DNA from: Phallusia mammillata
Taxonomy: Eukaryota > Chordata > Ascidiacea > Phlebobranchia > Ascidiidae
DNA length: 64,000 nt
Assembly: GCA_003260075.1 (NCBI GenBank)
Contig: QLIY01000143.1
Span: forward strand, 45,563-109,562
Reading direction: 5' to 3'
How positions within the stretch are numbered: position 1 is the stretch's first letter; each line of letters begins with the position of its first letter. The notes beneath the pieces are model-generated. The model searched no databases and was not told the origin of the DNA. It saw nothing but the letters and a program-made list of their open reading frames with translations. Both the position numbers and the translations under genes were made by a program. Shown piece by piece: positions 24,688-36,800 of the stretch.

Positions 24688-25179
24688 TGCATGCAAAGGT
24701 GTCCTTCTTTCTATTTCTCTTGAATTTCTTTTTTTTTCTCTTCCCTCTGATTCTCTCTGATACAAATAATGTTTCAAGATGCAAATATAAGCGCCGAGTG
24801 AATTAAGTTGCAAAATTAAACATTTTACATGAGCCAAAAACAAGAAAAAGTAAATTTACTTAATTTAAATTTTGTTTTGGAAAATGTTCGTTCTCGCATA
24901 TTAATGCTGGGAAATTTTTGAAATTATAAACATTTTTTTGGCATCAGATCCTTAAATTTGGAAAATAATTTGTTATTAAACCAAAAAACTCTAGCTTACG
25001 TCCGTACACGCTTTTGCTGTAAACAGAATTTAACTTTTGCTAAACCTTTTTTATCCTTTAGCGGTTTATTGAAAAGGAAACAATGAGGAAATTGAATGTG
25101 TACTTAGTATCGCAAGGTTTTTCATATGGATTCAGATAATCGTTTATACATTTTTGCAAAAGTGGTGATTTATTGTAAT

Positions 25180-25340
25180 ATAGTGTAGCTGCCGCGCTTT
25201 AAAGTAAATGTGCCACCCACATGTTTTGCGCTCCCTAAAGTTTTAACGCTACGCAGCTATTTCCGGCTTGGTGATTGTTCAATGGTATGTATTATGTCAC
25301 TATATGTGTTCTTTCACCAAGCGAAATAAACTCAATTTAT
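25180..25340 (-). repeat. ACGTT-type repeat, reverse copy
   Basis: It contains GCGCTCCCTAAAGTTTTAAC, GCAGCTATTTCCGGCTTGG and CTTTCACCAAGCGAAATAAA. The same segments occur in reverse order and strand at 29795-29960 (TTTCGCTTGGTAAAAGAACG then GTTAAAACGTTATAGAGCGC). Other copies lie near 23205-23350, 26615-26745 and 50690-50810. Confidence 0.55.
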
Positions 25341-26122
25341 ATTAGATTTGCTTGTTTCGGCTCACTAGCGCAATTATGCGCCATGATAGAAAATTTTCAT
25401 GAACACTTTATTTTGTGGATTAATCTTTATTATATTTTGTTTAAGTACACATTGTTATAGCAAGGCACGAAAAAATAGCTGCAAACACCCAGATGTGAGG
25501 ATACAACAATATAAAGAAGATGTTGCAATAGTGAATACATAGCAGATATATCTAGTGAAGAGGTGCCGAGGAATGAAACTCCGTTAGGTAGCGCTAAAGA
25601 TACTGCATACCGCCAACATGCGTCCAATTGATGATATGACGTTTATTTCGCTTGGTGAAAGAAAACATAGCGACACAATTGTCCCCCCCCCCCAGATGTG
25701 AGGATACAACAATATAAAGAAGATGTTGCAATAGTGAATATAGCAGCTATATCTAGTGAAGAGAAAAGGTCCCGAGGAATGAAATTCCATTAGGTAGCGC
25801 TAAAGATACTGCATTCGGCCAACATGCGTCCAATTGATGATATGGCGTTTTTTTATGTCTGTATATGGGTCAAGCGCGCCAGGCCATTCAGGTCCTGGGT
25901 TCGAACCCCGTGAAAAAGAAAAAAATGGTTTGGCCTCCCCCCCCCCAGACTGGAGAACTTGAAACATATACAGATATAAAAAAAATATTAAGGTTTCTAC
26001 TCCAGGATCATTGATTCAAATCCCTTGAAATAAGCTATAAGTTATCAAAATGCTAAACTGCATATAAGTGAAAAGTAACAAAATATTTAAGCTTAATTTG
26101 ACTTCAATCCCCCCCCCCATTT

Positions 26123-27200
26123 GTTGTGCCACAGGCGGTTTTGAAATAACCTAAATTTGAGTTTTAGGCAACGTTTTCGACTCGTTTGTCAATAAACTTG
26201 CTATTTCCTTGTTTAACAGCGGCTTGATGTTTAAACTAATTTTCGAGCAATGTTTTGTAATTGGCTTAAACTGTAACCATGTAAATACTTTTATTGACTG
26301 GAATCGTAACTCTTTAGTGACTCGACTGGATCCAAGCATCATATCGACTCGAATTATTACTGTAATAAACCAAATTTGCTTCAGACAAAACTGTACAAAA
26401 TGAGAGTTGGCAGAAGAAAAATGAATAGGAAAAACTGAAATTTGAATCGAGTTGTGAGTCTGAAATACCTGGATCAAATTTTCTCCGACTCTTGCCTAAA
26501 CTGGTCAGAGCAATGACTCGTTTGAGTTTTAACCCGAGAATAAAATTCGTCTACATTACAGGTCATGTACAGACCATAAAGCACATTTTCCGAGAGTTTG
26601 AAAACTCCCCCCCCCCACAATCACCAATCCGGAAATAGCTGCGCGACGTTAAAACGTTATGGAATGCAAAAAAATGAAGGGCACAATCTGTGGATATGGT
26701 TGAACGTGCTGCAGCTACAACGTTTTATATGATTATACATTTTGGACTAAACAATTTGAACCACATCCAAACATAGCAAAGTATTAGGGTTTGTAATCCA
26801 GGATCATTGATTCAAACCCCGTGAAATAAGGCTTAAGTTTTCAAATTGCTGAACTGAATTTAAGTAATAAGTAACAGAATATTTAATTTGTCTTTGGTTT
26901 TAGTAAGTTTTGATGTGCCACAAGTGGTTCTGAATTAACCTAAATTTGAGTTTTAGGCAATGTTTTCGACTCGTTTGTCAATAAACTTGCTATTTCTTTG
27001 TTTAACAGCGGGTTGGTGTTTAAACTAACTTTCACGCAATGTTTTCTAATTGGCTTAAACTGTAACCATGTAAATACTTTTATTGACTCGAGTCGTAACT
27101 CTTTAGTGACTCGACTGGATTCAAACATCGTATCGACTCGAACTGTTACTCAATAAGTTAAATCTGCTTTAGACAAAACTCTACAAATACCCAAATTCAC
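26123..27200. repeat. Pair of diverged ~300-bp direct repeats
   Basis: Segments 26123-26410 and 26921-27200 share CCTAAATTTGAGTTTTAGGC, AATAAACTTGCTATTTC and GACTCGACTGGAT in order. The next shared block (GGTCAGAGCA then GAGAGTTTGAAAAC) lies downstream of both: at 26502-26605 it is joined by about 73 bases of ordinary DNA, at 27250-27366 by the 84-base C run. Confidence 0.65.
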
Positions 27201-27258
27201 ACGAGTTTAGACTCTAAAACGACTCGATTAAATTTGTTTTGCTTAAACCGGTCAGAGC

Positions 27259-27343
<85 letters not shown>

Positions 27344-27959
27344 TTTTAGCGAGAGTTTGAAAACGAACAGCAGACGGAAAAAGAGAAAGGTTTTTGTGAG
27401 AGGAAAACAAAAAAGTTTCGCTTTTGCACGCATTGCTGCTTGCGTGGGTTCTAAACCATTTTTGCTCAGTTGAACACTGTAAATAACTTGACGAAGCGTT
27501 ATGCTGCATTAGAAAAGACATTACTTGATGAAATTCATATAACTTCTTATTTTGCTGATTTTACGACATACAGTGAGCAGAATTCAAATTTTCCTAAATG
27601 CTCTGTTTTCTACTCTATGGTTGAATGCTTGGTAAGGTATTTTATAAGGCTTCCAGAATTCCTGTATGCAACAAGCGCTATTGTCCCCCCCCCCAACAGC
27701 AGACGGAAAAAGAAAAAGGGTTTTGTGAGAGAAAAACAAAAAAAGTTACGCGTTTGCACGCATTGCAGCTTGCGTAGACACAAAATATTTTTTGTTTTGT
27801 TGTAAATATATTCACGAAGCGTTATGCTGCAGCAACGCATAATGGTCGCATTGAGTTTATATTCACAACATTTTTCATTTTACTGATGCTACGTCATACA
27901 ATGAGTCAGCAGAATTAAAAATTTCCTAAATGCTCTGTTTTCTACGCTAAGGTTGAATC

Positions 27960-28500
27960 GTAACGAAACCCGCTTTAAGAGTAAAAGTCGTAAATGCAAC
28001 AAGCTATATGGATGACTACAAGAAGCTCGTTGGAAAATCAGCTTTAATTTTGCAAAGTCGTCTATGGTTGACTGTACGAAGCTTGTTGGGAAACCCGCTT
28101 TTAGCTTGCAAAGTCGTTTATGTAACAAGCTATCTAGTTCCATGCAAGGAGCCTATTGTAGGAAACCGACTTTCAAAGTGCAAGTGTTGCATGTTATAAA
28201 CGCAATCATGGACGACCAGTTTGGACCACTATAACCGCATTGTTGTACGCGTTTGAGATATAATCAATAAATTCCAGGCCTCGGGTCATATCATACCGTA
28301 CCTGCAAAATGTCATGCGCAGGCCCCCCCCCCACTGTACGAAGCTTGTTGGGAAACCCGCTTTTAGCTTGCAAAGTCGTTGATGTAACAAGCTATCTGGT
28401 TCCATGCAAGGAGCTTATTTTAGGAAACCCACTTTTAAAGTACAAATGTTGCATGTTATAAACGCAATCATGGACCACGAGTTTGGACCACTATAACCGC
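27960..28500. repeat. Dispersed tandem family with ~70-bp unit, locus 3
   Basis: This is the clearest array: units begin AAACCCGCTTT or similar, followed by TGCAAAGTCGTTTATG, then AACAAGC, then a GACTGTACGAAGCTTGTTGG segment. Unit length varies from about 56 to 72 bp. The second half (28333-28500) restarts after a C run as a near copy of 28070-28250. Confidence 0.6.
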
Positions 28501-29120
28501 ATTGTTGTACGCGTTTCAGATATAATCAATAAATTCCAGGCCTCGGGTCAAGTCATACCGTACCTGCAAAATGTCATGCGTAGGTTCACCGTTCAACAAA
28601 ACTCGTTTTCCCCCCCCCCAAAAAACTCGTTTTCATTTTAATTGCATCCAAAAATTTCCGAAAAACAAAACTGCCTATAGCGCATTAGATGCGAAAATTA
28701 TTGCCAATTTCAATTTCGTTACAGTCAAGCGAACCGAAACTAGTCACTTTGTCTTCACATTGGTTCGGGCCCCCCCCCCTGCATCCAAACATATTCGAGA
28801 ATCAAAACTGCCTAAAGCTCGCTTTTATTGATGCGAAAATTAATGCCAAATTCAGTTTCGTTACAGTCAAGCGATCCGAAACGATTGCATATTTCTAAAA
28901 CCAGCAAGGTTAGCAATCCCAAAACAATGTCCGAGACACGAGTTTTGCCCAAAACGAGGGCTGATCAGTTGGGTCAGTTAGTTGCATTTCATGATCTGAC
29001 TTAAATGTGGTTTAGCAGAAAGCTACTGCATGGCATATCACCGTAAACGCTCCGGCGTAACACTAGTGGTACGCGTACCACATGTCGAGAACCGTTGCTC
29101 CCCCCCCCCATAAATCGAAG

Positions 29121-29442
29121 CAGTGGTTCTCAACCTTATACTCATCGCGTACCACCGGACGAACTTTCTATCGCTGCGTATAACACCTATACCCTGTTTG
29201 AATGGTTAGACCAAGAGCTTTGGTTTCTAGGTTGGCATATTATTGAAACCACCAAGGTTAGCAATTCCGAAGGAATGCTCCAGAAACGAATTTTGCCCAA
29301 AACCATGACTGACTAGTTGGGTCACTTGGGTTTCAATTCATGATCTGACTTAAATTAGGTATGACGGAAAGCTACTGGTATACCACCTTAAAAGCTCCGG
29401 CGTATCTCTTATGGTATGCGAACCACAGATTGAGAACCACTG
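29121..29442. mobile_element. Non-autonomous hAT-like element
   Basis: Ends CAGTGGTTCTCAACC and TTGAGAACCACTG are inverted. Flanks AATCGAAG and CTTTGAAG agree in 5 of 8 positions. The body carries GCGTACCACCGG and a matching GTATGCGAACCACAG near the right end. A partial second copy of the right half lies at about 28985-29100, left of a C run. Confidence 0.7.
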
Positions 29443-29794
29443 CTTTGAAGCAACTATAACATAGTTTTTTGGTTGTTGGTAAGGCTGCTTCAGTGGTAAT
29501 TGTAAACTCATAAAGTCGTTTCAATTAACTGTTTGTGTACGGTGTAGCTGCAGTGATTTTAGTTCCCATTCGCAAATCGTTCCCTCCTCTTTTTTCACTC
29601 CATAACTTTCCAGCTTTGAGTGGCAATTTTGTCGTAGTTGCTTGAGGGTATTTGTGCCGTTTTTTTTTTCGTTTTGCCTTTTTTAACCATTCTACTCTTT
29701 GTTTTGACAGTTTGGTCACCTATGTTTTATTTTCACATGATATAGTTAAGTAATATGATTTCGTTGCAATTATATTTTTAGGAACATTAGTTTA

Positions 29795-30062
29795 CTTTAT
29801 TTCGCTTGGTAAAAGAACGCATAGCGACACAACTGGGCAAAAATAATCACTAAGTCGGAAAAAGCTGCAACGTTAAAACGTTATAGAGCGCAAAATAGTA
29901 AATGGCAAAATTGGTGGGTCATAACTAAACGCCCTGCAGCTACACCGCATTATACAGCGTTCTGTTCCCCCCCCCCAGAGCGCAAAATAGTAAATGGCAA
30001 AATTGGTGGGTCATAACTAAACGCGCTGCAGCTACACCGTATTATACAGCGTTATGTAGATG
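29795..30062 (+). repeat. ACGTT-type repeat, forward copy with duplicated right half
   Basis: The segment runs from TTTCGCTTGGTAAAAGAACG through AACGTTAAAACGTT to CTGCAGCTACACCGCATTAT. The right half is repeated at 29977-30056 after a 10-base C run. AACGTTAAAACGTT is a perfect palindrome around AA/AA-type spacing. Confidence 0.55.
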
Positions 30063-30732
30063 GATCTCACCTGAGAGTGAGTTTGGCGCACTCTGAGTGT
30101 AACACGACTGGGGGAAACGTTGGTTTAAACATTCGAGGCGCCCTATCTGTTAGGGAAAGAGGGTGGGGTTCAACCGGAAAAGAAACCACCGAAAAAAACC
30201 TGACTGATAGATAAAATATATTCACTTGGCACATAGTAATTCTTTTTTTATTATTGAAATCTCCTTTCAAGTAAAACGACCGCGACGATTCAGGGTCATA
30301 AATCAGATCAAGAAAATTCAGTGTGGAAAACCACTAAATCTGTCGCTATATTTTATTTGTTTTATCAAAACAAATGCATTTCGCTATAAAAAGCATCATC
30401 AGTGTCTAAAACAAAATAAAAAGCGGGATAAAAGCAAAAAAATACAAACAACACGCAACCTCAGAATAACCGCAAAAAGTACTTGGCACAATTACAATCC
30501 CCCCCCCCAAAAAATACAAACAACACGCAACCTCAGAATAACCGCAAAAAGTACTTTTACAAAATTAGCGCCTTATAATCTGTTATGAAGGAGCATGACT
30601 TGCAAATTTCAAGACAACTGCGTTTCAAGCATTCGTTGCGTTGATCTGTTGCTTGACCTTTAGGTCAGTAATTCCGACTTTTAATTTAGGCCTTGGGCGG
30701 AATCACAAATGAACGCGTTCAAGTCGTCTAGC

Positions 30733-30739
30733 TATAAAA
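30733..30739 (+). promoter_or_regulatory. TATA box of secreted peptide 2
   Basis: TATAAAA lies 86 bp upstream of the ATG at 30819, at nearly the same spacing as the TATA-like box of paralogue 1. The upstream flank at about 30595-30730 also matches the paralogue's. Confidence 0.55.
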
Positions 30740-30818
30740 TCGCCATTTAAGCAATCGCTGTCACAGCATTGTGTTGGTGAAACTTTTGGAAAACATTTCG
30801 ACGTTTTGGAAATTGAAT

Positions 30819-31793
30819 ATGAGATCGGTTACAATTATAGCATTGATTGTTATTCTAGCATTTGTTGCTGAATCAAATGCAATTCATGGTAAGTGTGCAC
30901 ACGTAAAAGTTTATTGAGACGTATTGTGATAGCTTTGGAGTCGTGACGTCATAAGATATTTGTTTGACGTCATATACTTGCAAAAAATAGTTTTTTTGTT
31001 ATACATGGTTCAAAGCAGTGTTTACCGAAATTTTTTTAGAGTCGCCTGATTTGTAACAAAAGTATTTTTTCAGTTTGTTTTGATGCGTTAGTTATTTTTT
31101 AGAGCTGTAGAATGTTGCTTAATAATAATTTTATAAAAAAATGTTTTAACGAGTTCACGCTGCTTTTGCTTGTAACGTTGCTAGCACAGAAATTTGATAA
31201 AAACTAAAATCTAAAAAAATCATCCCTTTTGCAAACATATGCAACCAAAATAGCATAATGATTAAGCACATTGATACCCATAGGACGTGCAAATTAAAAA
31301 AATATAAAATTTAAGAAAATTTAGGTAGCAAAAAATAGGTTTGGTTGTAACTGGTTTATATCAATTACATTGCGTCCTTCGAATTTTGCAGTGACGTTGA
31401 AATGTATGCACTAAAATAACTTTGCTATATCAAAGAATTCAGACAGTTTTGTTTGTGACCAAACTACTTTTAAAAGTTGTGTCCATTTTCCGTGTAAAGA
31501 TTATGCGAAAGGCAATAAACTTTAATCGTAAAAGTCTAAAAAAGAACCCATTTTTCAGAATTCTTTTGTCTAATATTTTGTGCGAAAGACAGACATGGAA
31601 ATTACAAATACAAAGATTGCAAAAAATTCAGTAAGTAAAAAATATAAGAATTTAACCAAAAAATCAAACAAACTGACAAACGTTGTACTTTAATAGTATC
31701 AAATATATTTCAGATGCTTACAAGTCGATTTGCAACTACTGTCTAAAAACCAGATGCCCCAGAAAGAAAGGCCTTCATTTGTTCCTTGGTTAA
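30819..31793 (+). CDS. Small secreted six-cysteine peptide, paralogue 2
   Basis: Three exons: 30819-30888, 31559-31630 and 31714-31793, phase 1 introns with GT-AG ends; 73 residues. A signal peptide (MRSVTIIALIVILAF) is followed by AESNAIHG and a mature chain with FCLIFCAKD, GNYKYKDC and ICNYCLKTRC. The cysteine pattern is C-x3-C-x12-C-x9-C-x2-C-x4-C, identical to paralogue 1. The tail is strongly basic (PRKKG) and ends HLFLG. A TATA box lies at 30733-30739 and AATAAA at 31928-31933. Known: small secreted multi-cysteine peptides are often disulphide-stabilised effectors. The function here is unknown and the family is not one I recognise. Exon structure, core motifs, promoter blocks and 3' UTR are all shared with the gene at 23787, so the pair is a tandem duplication. 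Confidence 0.72.
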
Positions 31794-31927
31794 CCCACTA
31801 ATTAATTTCGTCAGAAACTCTACACAAGCGTGTTCATTGATGCGTGCAAACGTGCTCCCTTTTACCTCTGCTTCTCTCGTTTTTTATCTCTAATTTTGAT
31901 CATGTACTAACGATGCTTGAAATTGTA

Positions 31928-31933
31928 AATAAA
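31928..31933 (+). terminator. Polyadenylation signal of secreted peptide 2
   Basis: A canonical AATAAA sits 135 bp after the stop codon at 31793. The 3' flank before it contains GTGTTCATTGATGC, which is also found downstream of paralogue 1. Confidence 0.6.
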
Positions 31934-32399
31934 CAAGCCTTTATTTGACGTTGGTATTTAAATCCAAAAAAGTACATTGACGTCATAGTTACGTCATCCT
32001 AAGCGTGTTTAAAGCTGAATTCCGGCTACGGCATACTTTTGTAGAGGTGCTAACGCTGGGACCGACTTTGAAATAGGTACGTTAGATACCGTTAAGTGGC
32101 GTAAAAAGGGACTGTTTTACTAGATAGCAACGTTATGTTTCAATGCCGAGTTTAAAAACTATCCAAGATTTGTAAAAAACACACACAACTATTAAGAAAA
32201 TCTACCGCTCGGCAGGAGTAACAGGCTGTAAATTTTGTCAAACTGACCGATTTTGCTTTTGCACATGTGGAAAAAAATCTGTACAATAAAATATAACAGT
32301 TTTTACCCTCTCGTTTGGTCCAGGTTTAATTTTAGGACTTAGTGACGTCACCACGTCACTGACATCATCACGTACGTTAATTCATCTTCAGTTTTCAGA

Positions 32400-32562
32400 C
32401 ACGAGTTAAAATGTTCTTAAAATCAGCTGTGGATACGCGTGTTCGCCGGTCCGTGCAAACAATTTCCTTTTTTTGCAGCATCCCCTCTCGTTTCGCTTTT
32501 TTGGCGTTTGTTCTTCATCAAAGTTCTACCGTGCACTGATCATGTTTCAAACTGCAAATAAA
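32400..32562 (+). pseudogene. 3' UTR remnant of a third six-cysteine peptide gene
   Basis: About 0.6 kb after peptide gene 2, a segment repeats elements of the family's 3' flank in order: a GCGTGTTC-like block, GTGCAAAC, a TC-rich stretch ending in TTTTTGGCG, GATCATGTTTC and GCAAATAAACC with AATAAA at 32557-32562. A TTTTCAG acceptor-like site just upstream (about 32390-32397) is followed by a stop within three codons. No cysteine-coding exon can be read, so this looks like a decayed or partly deleted third copy. The resemblance is by eye and imperfect. Confidence 0.35.
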
Positions 32563-32847
32563 CCTGCGGTAACATGACGTCATCACTTTCCGTAAAAACA
32601 AACTGCAGTGACATATTGGTTACGTCACGGTCGATGCATTTTGTATCTAAAGCAAAGCCACCAACATGTCAAGAAATCACAAGAAAATAAAATTATTGTC
32701 CTCCATAATAAGACATAAGATAACTAAAAAATAAGTGATAGAAATTGTTTTTAACGTTTGGTGACATCATTAAATTAATGACGTCGTTTTAAACAAACAT
32801 TTTTAGAATTAATTTGCGTTAAATATCAATCGCCATGCGGTCTAACA

Positions 32848-33330
32848 CAGTGGTTCCCAACCTTTTTTTAACGCGACCCAAATACTTTCCAAAATTTAGT
32901 TTTGTGGTTTCTCGCGACCCATGGAAATGCTATTTTAGTTGTATTTGTGTCTGTAAGTTGGGAAAGCTTTTTGAAAATTACTGCGCCAGTTTAGCGAATC
33001 AATAACCTTATAACGAACAAACGCTGTTGTTTTTTACGACCAAACATTTCCATTTATTCCGAACTTGGAGCTAACGAGGCATTATTAGCCAGACAGCGCT
33101 CCACTGTGAGCTAACACATCACTTTATGACGTCACAAACAGTTGTAACCATTATCACGACAAGTTGTGATGAAAGTGTTGTTGGGCAACAACTTAAAGCC
33201 CTGGGTAATATAAAAGTAACGCTACGAGGCGTCAAAAAGTAGATGCTGTAATTGTCACTAAAACAAGCGACCCAACAGAATGTTCAGGAGACCCAACTTT
33301 GGGTCGCGACCCATTGGTTGAGAACCACTG
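32848..33330. mobile_element. Non-autonomous hAT-like element
   Basis: Ends CAGTGGTTCCCAACC and GGTTGAGAACCACTG; flanks GTCTAACA (32840-32847) and GTCTAACC (33331-33338) match in 7 of 8 positions. GCGACCCA motifs occur inside the left end and GGGTCGCGACCC near the right end. The body is 483 bp with no transposase. Confidence 0.88.
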
Positions 33331-33851
33331 GTCTAACCAATGTTAGAAAGAAAGAAAATTTAAATCTCTTTGTCATCAACATACACATTTTTTTATCTTT
33401 CAGTGCTCACAACCGATCACGTTAGATCGAACTTTTGAGTGGGAAAAGTCCAATCACAATTGAGCTAAATGTGGGGCTGCCGTGAAGTATGGTGTTAGCA
33501 GTTTTTCCGGAAAGGTACAAACACCATAACTCACGTCACCCGCACATTTAGCAAATTTTCGACAAGTGGCGCAAAAGCACAATCTTGTTGAAAACATTCT
33601 TTCTAGCCAGATTTAAAAATCAGGCTTCCCCTGAAATGCTTTTTTGCTACGTTTGTAACTTTCCTAACTTAGCTCTTGTCAAAATAACAAAGCATACAAA
33701 ATAAGACATTATAAATCAAATTTTTACATAACATATTTACATAAGCATATGTACATGACGCAAAACAGATCGAGTATAACAAGATTTAACAATGCGAAAA
33801 CTGCACGATATATTTGTAGGATATTTACTATTGTGTAAGTTTATGGTTGTT

Positions 33852-36800
33852 TCATTCTCTGATCAAAACCACTCTGTCGCCTTCTTCATCTGCACGAGCA
33901 TTGTATCTCACAGCTAAATCAGATGAGCGATTTGTAGATGCTCGTAGAGTGGACAATTTCTTTACCAGCGATTTCTTTGCCCTGACAAGTTGATCTTCTA
34001 TTGCTTCGGAGTAAAGCAAGGGATTAAGAGCGCTGTTGATTGGAAGCAACAAACAAGCACTCAACACATAAGCATCTGGTGGCATCTTGACTCCTTCAAT
34101 ACTCAAATATCCCATGACACAAATTGGAATCCAGCAACAGAAGTCGGTCAAAATCAACCTCGAGATTCTCTTCTGCATCTTGGAGCTGACATCATTGTTT
34201 CTGGCTTCTTTCATCCGGCTATTCTGTTTGTAGATGAGAACATACGCAACCACCATGTAGATAAACATGAGGAAGTTGATTGTGATGAGAAAAGTTGAAT
34301 ATTCCCAAGCAAATTCACTGGTTGTGGCTAACAAACGTGGCATACAGACACTTGTTTCTCCATAATATCCAAACTCCCCTTTGATTGAGTTCCGTGGAAA
34401 TGTTTTCTTGATAGTTTGTTTCACATCATTCCAACTTTCTGGTTCTACACCAGCAATTCTTTGTGCAAGAAGTGACACGTTTTCCCTAGAAACAAAATCA
34501 TTTCCAAAAAAGTTGTTTGGAAACCAAACATCAGTTGTATAATATTTCGAAGTGACTTTTAGTAAAGGAACAGTCGCTAAAACTACAGCAAAAATCCAGC
34601 AAAACAATTCAGCAAGTAAAATTCTAAGAACACCTACACTTCGAATGGTCAATGGTTTAAAAGCTGATACAAGGCGATAAGTGGTCATTGCTGTCATAGT
34701 CAGGGCTGATGCTTCAGAAGAAACAACAGCAAGTGCTCCAAGTCCTGAACACAAACTACTTGATCTCCACTCCTTATCAAACAAACAATACAAGCCAGAA
34801 CATTGTGTGGCTTGCACTATAACCACAAGCAGATAAATTCCCATGAGGAAATCTGAGCAACAGAGATTTAGAATAAAAACACTAGTATTAATAAACACGT
34901 TTTTGTTTCTGTCTACATTCCATAAACTGTAAGCAGTTGCAATAAACACAAACGAATTTCCTCCCACTGCCAATACAGCTGTTATCCAGAAAATTGCTCG
35001 GTATATTGGATTGGCAATCATTTCATTGACATCTGCAACCGCGTCACCAGCCAAGTACACGCATTCATCACTTCCGTCCGAACAATCCAGAATTCCGTTC
35101 TGTACCAGTTTCCATTCAACCGACAAAGGTTGTTTGTTTGTGCAATAAAATCTTACTTTTTCACAGCGGCATCTGCTTTCATCCAATTCATTGCCGCAGT
35201 CGATTATTCCGTCGCAAACAGTTTTTCTGTCAATTGAAATCAATTCTTTGCTTTTGCAATGAAAACGTGTTTTGTTACAAAGTTCAGGAAATTCATCTGA
35301 GCCGTCGTCACAATCAACTTTTCCGTCACACACCTTTTTGTTTTCTATGCTAAACTTTCCTTTCGATAAACAATAAAACGTGTTTGGACAATTCACTTCA
35401 CCATATAACCCCAGGTTGTCGCCAACTTTTCCATCACATATTGAGTTTAACAAAACTCTGGCATTAATTCCCCCACCTAGCTCATCCTGAAACCTACTCC
35501 TCAACCATGGATTGTCATTTCTCGCACACTTAAATATTTCGTCAAGTCCAAGGCTCTTGAAGTCTTCTGGTAAACAATCCGTTTGTTGCAAATTATTTGC
35601 AGATGAACAGTATTTTGTGTTAATTTGATGAACACAGTGCACGCTTGAGTTGCACAACTTTCCACTTTGAACTGAACATACAGATTTATTTTGGCAATGC
35701 ATCTGATTTGAAGGACAAGTACCCCTTATATCATTACACAAACTTTGATTGAAACACAAACACTCATCTGACATATCGAAGCAATCCACTATACCGTCAC
35801 AAATCTGCTTGGGTGAAATGATCAACCTTTTATCCAAGCACTGAAAACATCTGAACCGTCCGTTGACAAAACAAAGATCAGATTTATCAGAACATTGAGC
35901 CACTGAATCGTAAACATTGGTTTGAGGCAAAACACAAACCCCTCGTCTCGATGATCCAGAGCATTTAAACCCAAAACCTGACTTAATTTCATCGCTATTG
36001 TCGCTACAACTACTAACTCCGTCACAAAAATCACTTCCAGCTATGATTTTTTTGTTTTCACAAATGACATAATTCTGACAAAATGTTTCTGTTTTTTTGC
36101 AGTTTGAAGACACACAAATCATATTCTTGCTTTCACAACTGTTAATGTCATCAGCACATGATGATTGGATTACTGTGTTGCACTCTGCTGGAACTGTTGA
36201 ATGAACAAGATACCTGGCAAGCTGTTCACTCTTACAAGTTGTGGCAAATATTGTGCAAGATTGACATGTGAAGTGGGAAACTGAACAAAGTTCGTCACTG
36301 CCGTCATAACAATCCTTAAATCCATCACCAATCCAGTTAAAAGGTATGCATCTGCCAGAAGATAGGCAATGTTTATTACCAGGATTACACGGACATCTTG
36401 CATAAACTCCAGAGCAGTTACATGTGTAGTGTGTCTCATCACTATCATCAAAACAGTCATGATTTCCATCACACAATAAAGATAGGTCAATACAGCCTCC
36501 TCCTATACATTGTTTCTTGACAACACATGCACATTGAAACTTATGAGCTGGACAAGTGCAATTAACTTCATCACTCCAATCTCCACAGTCATTATTTCCA
36601 TTACATTGCCAGTCTTTGTCAATGCATCCACGGTCAGTTGTGCAGTTCTTTGTTTTGTAACAATCGCATTCATATTCCATATCAGCTGGACAAGTGCAAT
36701 TAACTTCATCACTCCAATCTCCACAGGTATTATATCCATCACATTGCCAGTATTTGTCAATGCATCCACGGTCAGTTGTGCAGTTCTTTGTTTTGTAACA

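Larger units (their letters stand above)
24700..30732. other. Intergenic region between the two secreted peptide genes
   Basis: No gene is supported. It is dense in repeats and C-run junctions: ACGTT-type elements at 25180, 26615 and 29795, a tRNA-like B box (GGTTCGAACCCCGTG) near 25895, the direct-repeat pair at 26.1/26.9 kb, near-duplicated segments at 27366-27980, the ~70-bp tandem family at 27960-28500, and a hAT-like element at 29121-29442. Confidence 0.55.
31934..33851. other. Intergenic region between secreted peptide 2 and the LDLa receptor
   Basis: Apart from the possible third peptide remnant (32400-32562) and the hAT-like element (32848-33330), there is a repeat at about 33450-33590 (AGTATGGTGTTAGC, TTTTCGACAAGTGGCGCAAA) related to 41445-41520. 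Several TGACGTCA-type CRE-like sites occur near 32340-32380 and 32570-32640. No gene is seen. Confidence 0.5.

Noticed and set aside
26151-27128. Two related minus-strand proteins (108 and 62 codons) containing KELRxxSIKVFTWLQFKP
   Set aside because: They lie in a direct-repeat pair with no signal, domain or splice evidence; the similarity reflects the DNA repeat.
12416-27521. Poly-proline and poly-glycine open frames across the long C runs (12416-12745, 20565-20842, 27197-27521)
   Set aside because: They exist only because a C run is open on both strands; no start context, domain or splicing supports them.
4200-28500. CRISPR-like or satellite centromere arrays
   Set aside because: The ~70-bp units are degenerate, unevenly spaced and lack constant-repeat/variable-spacer structure; the genome is animal.
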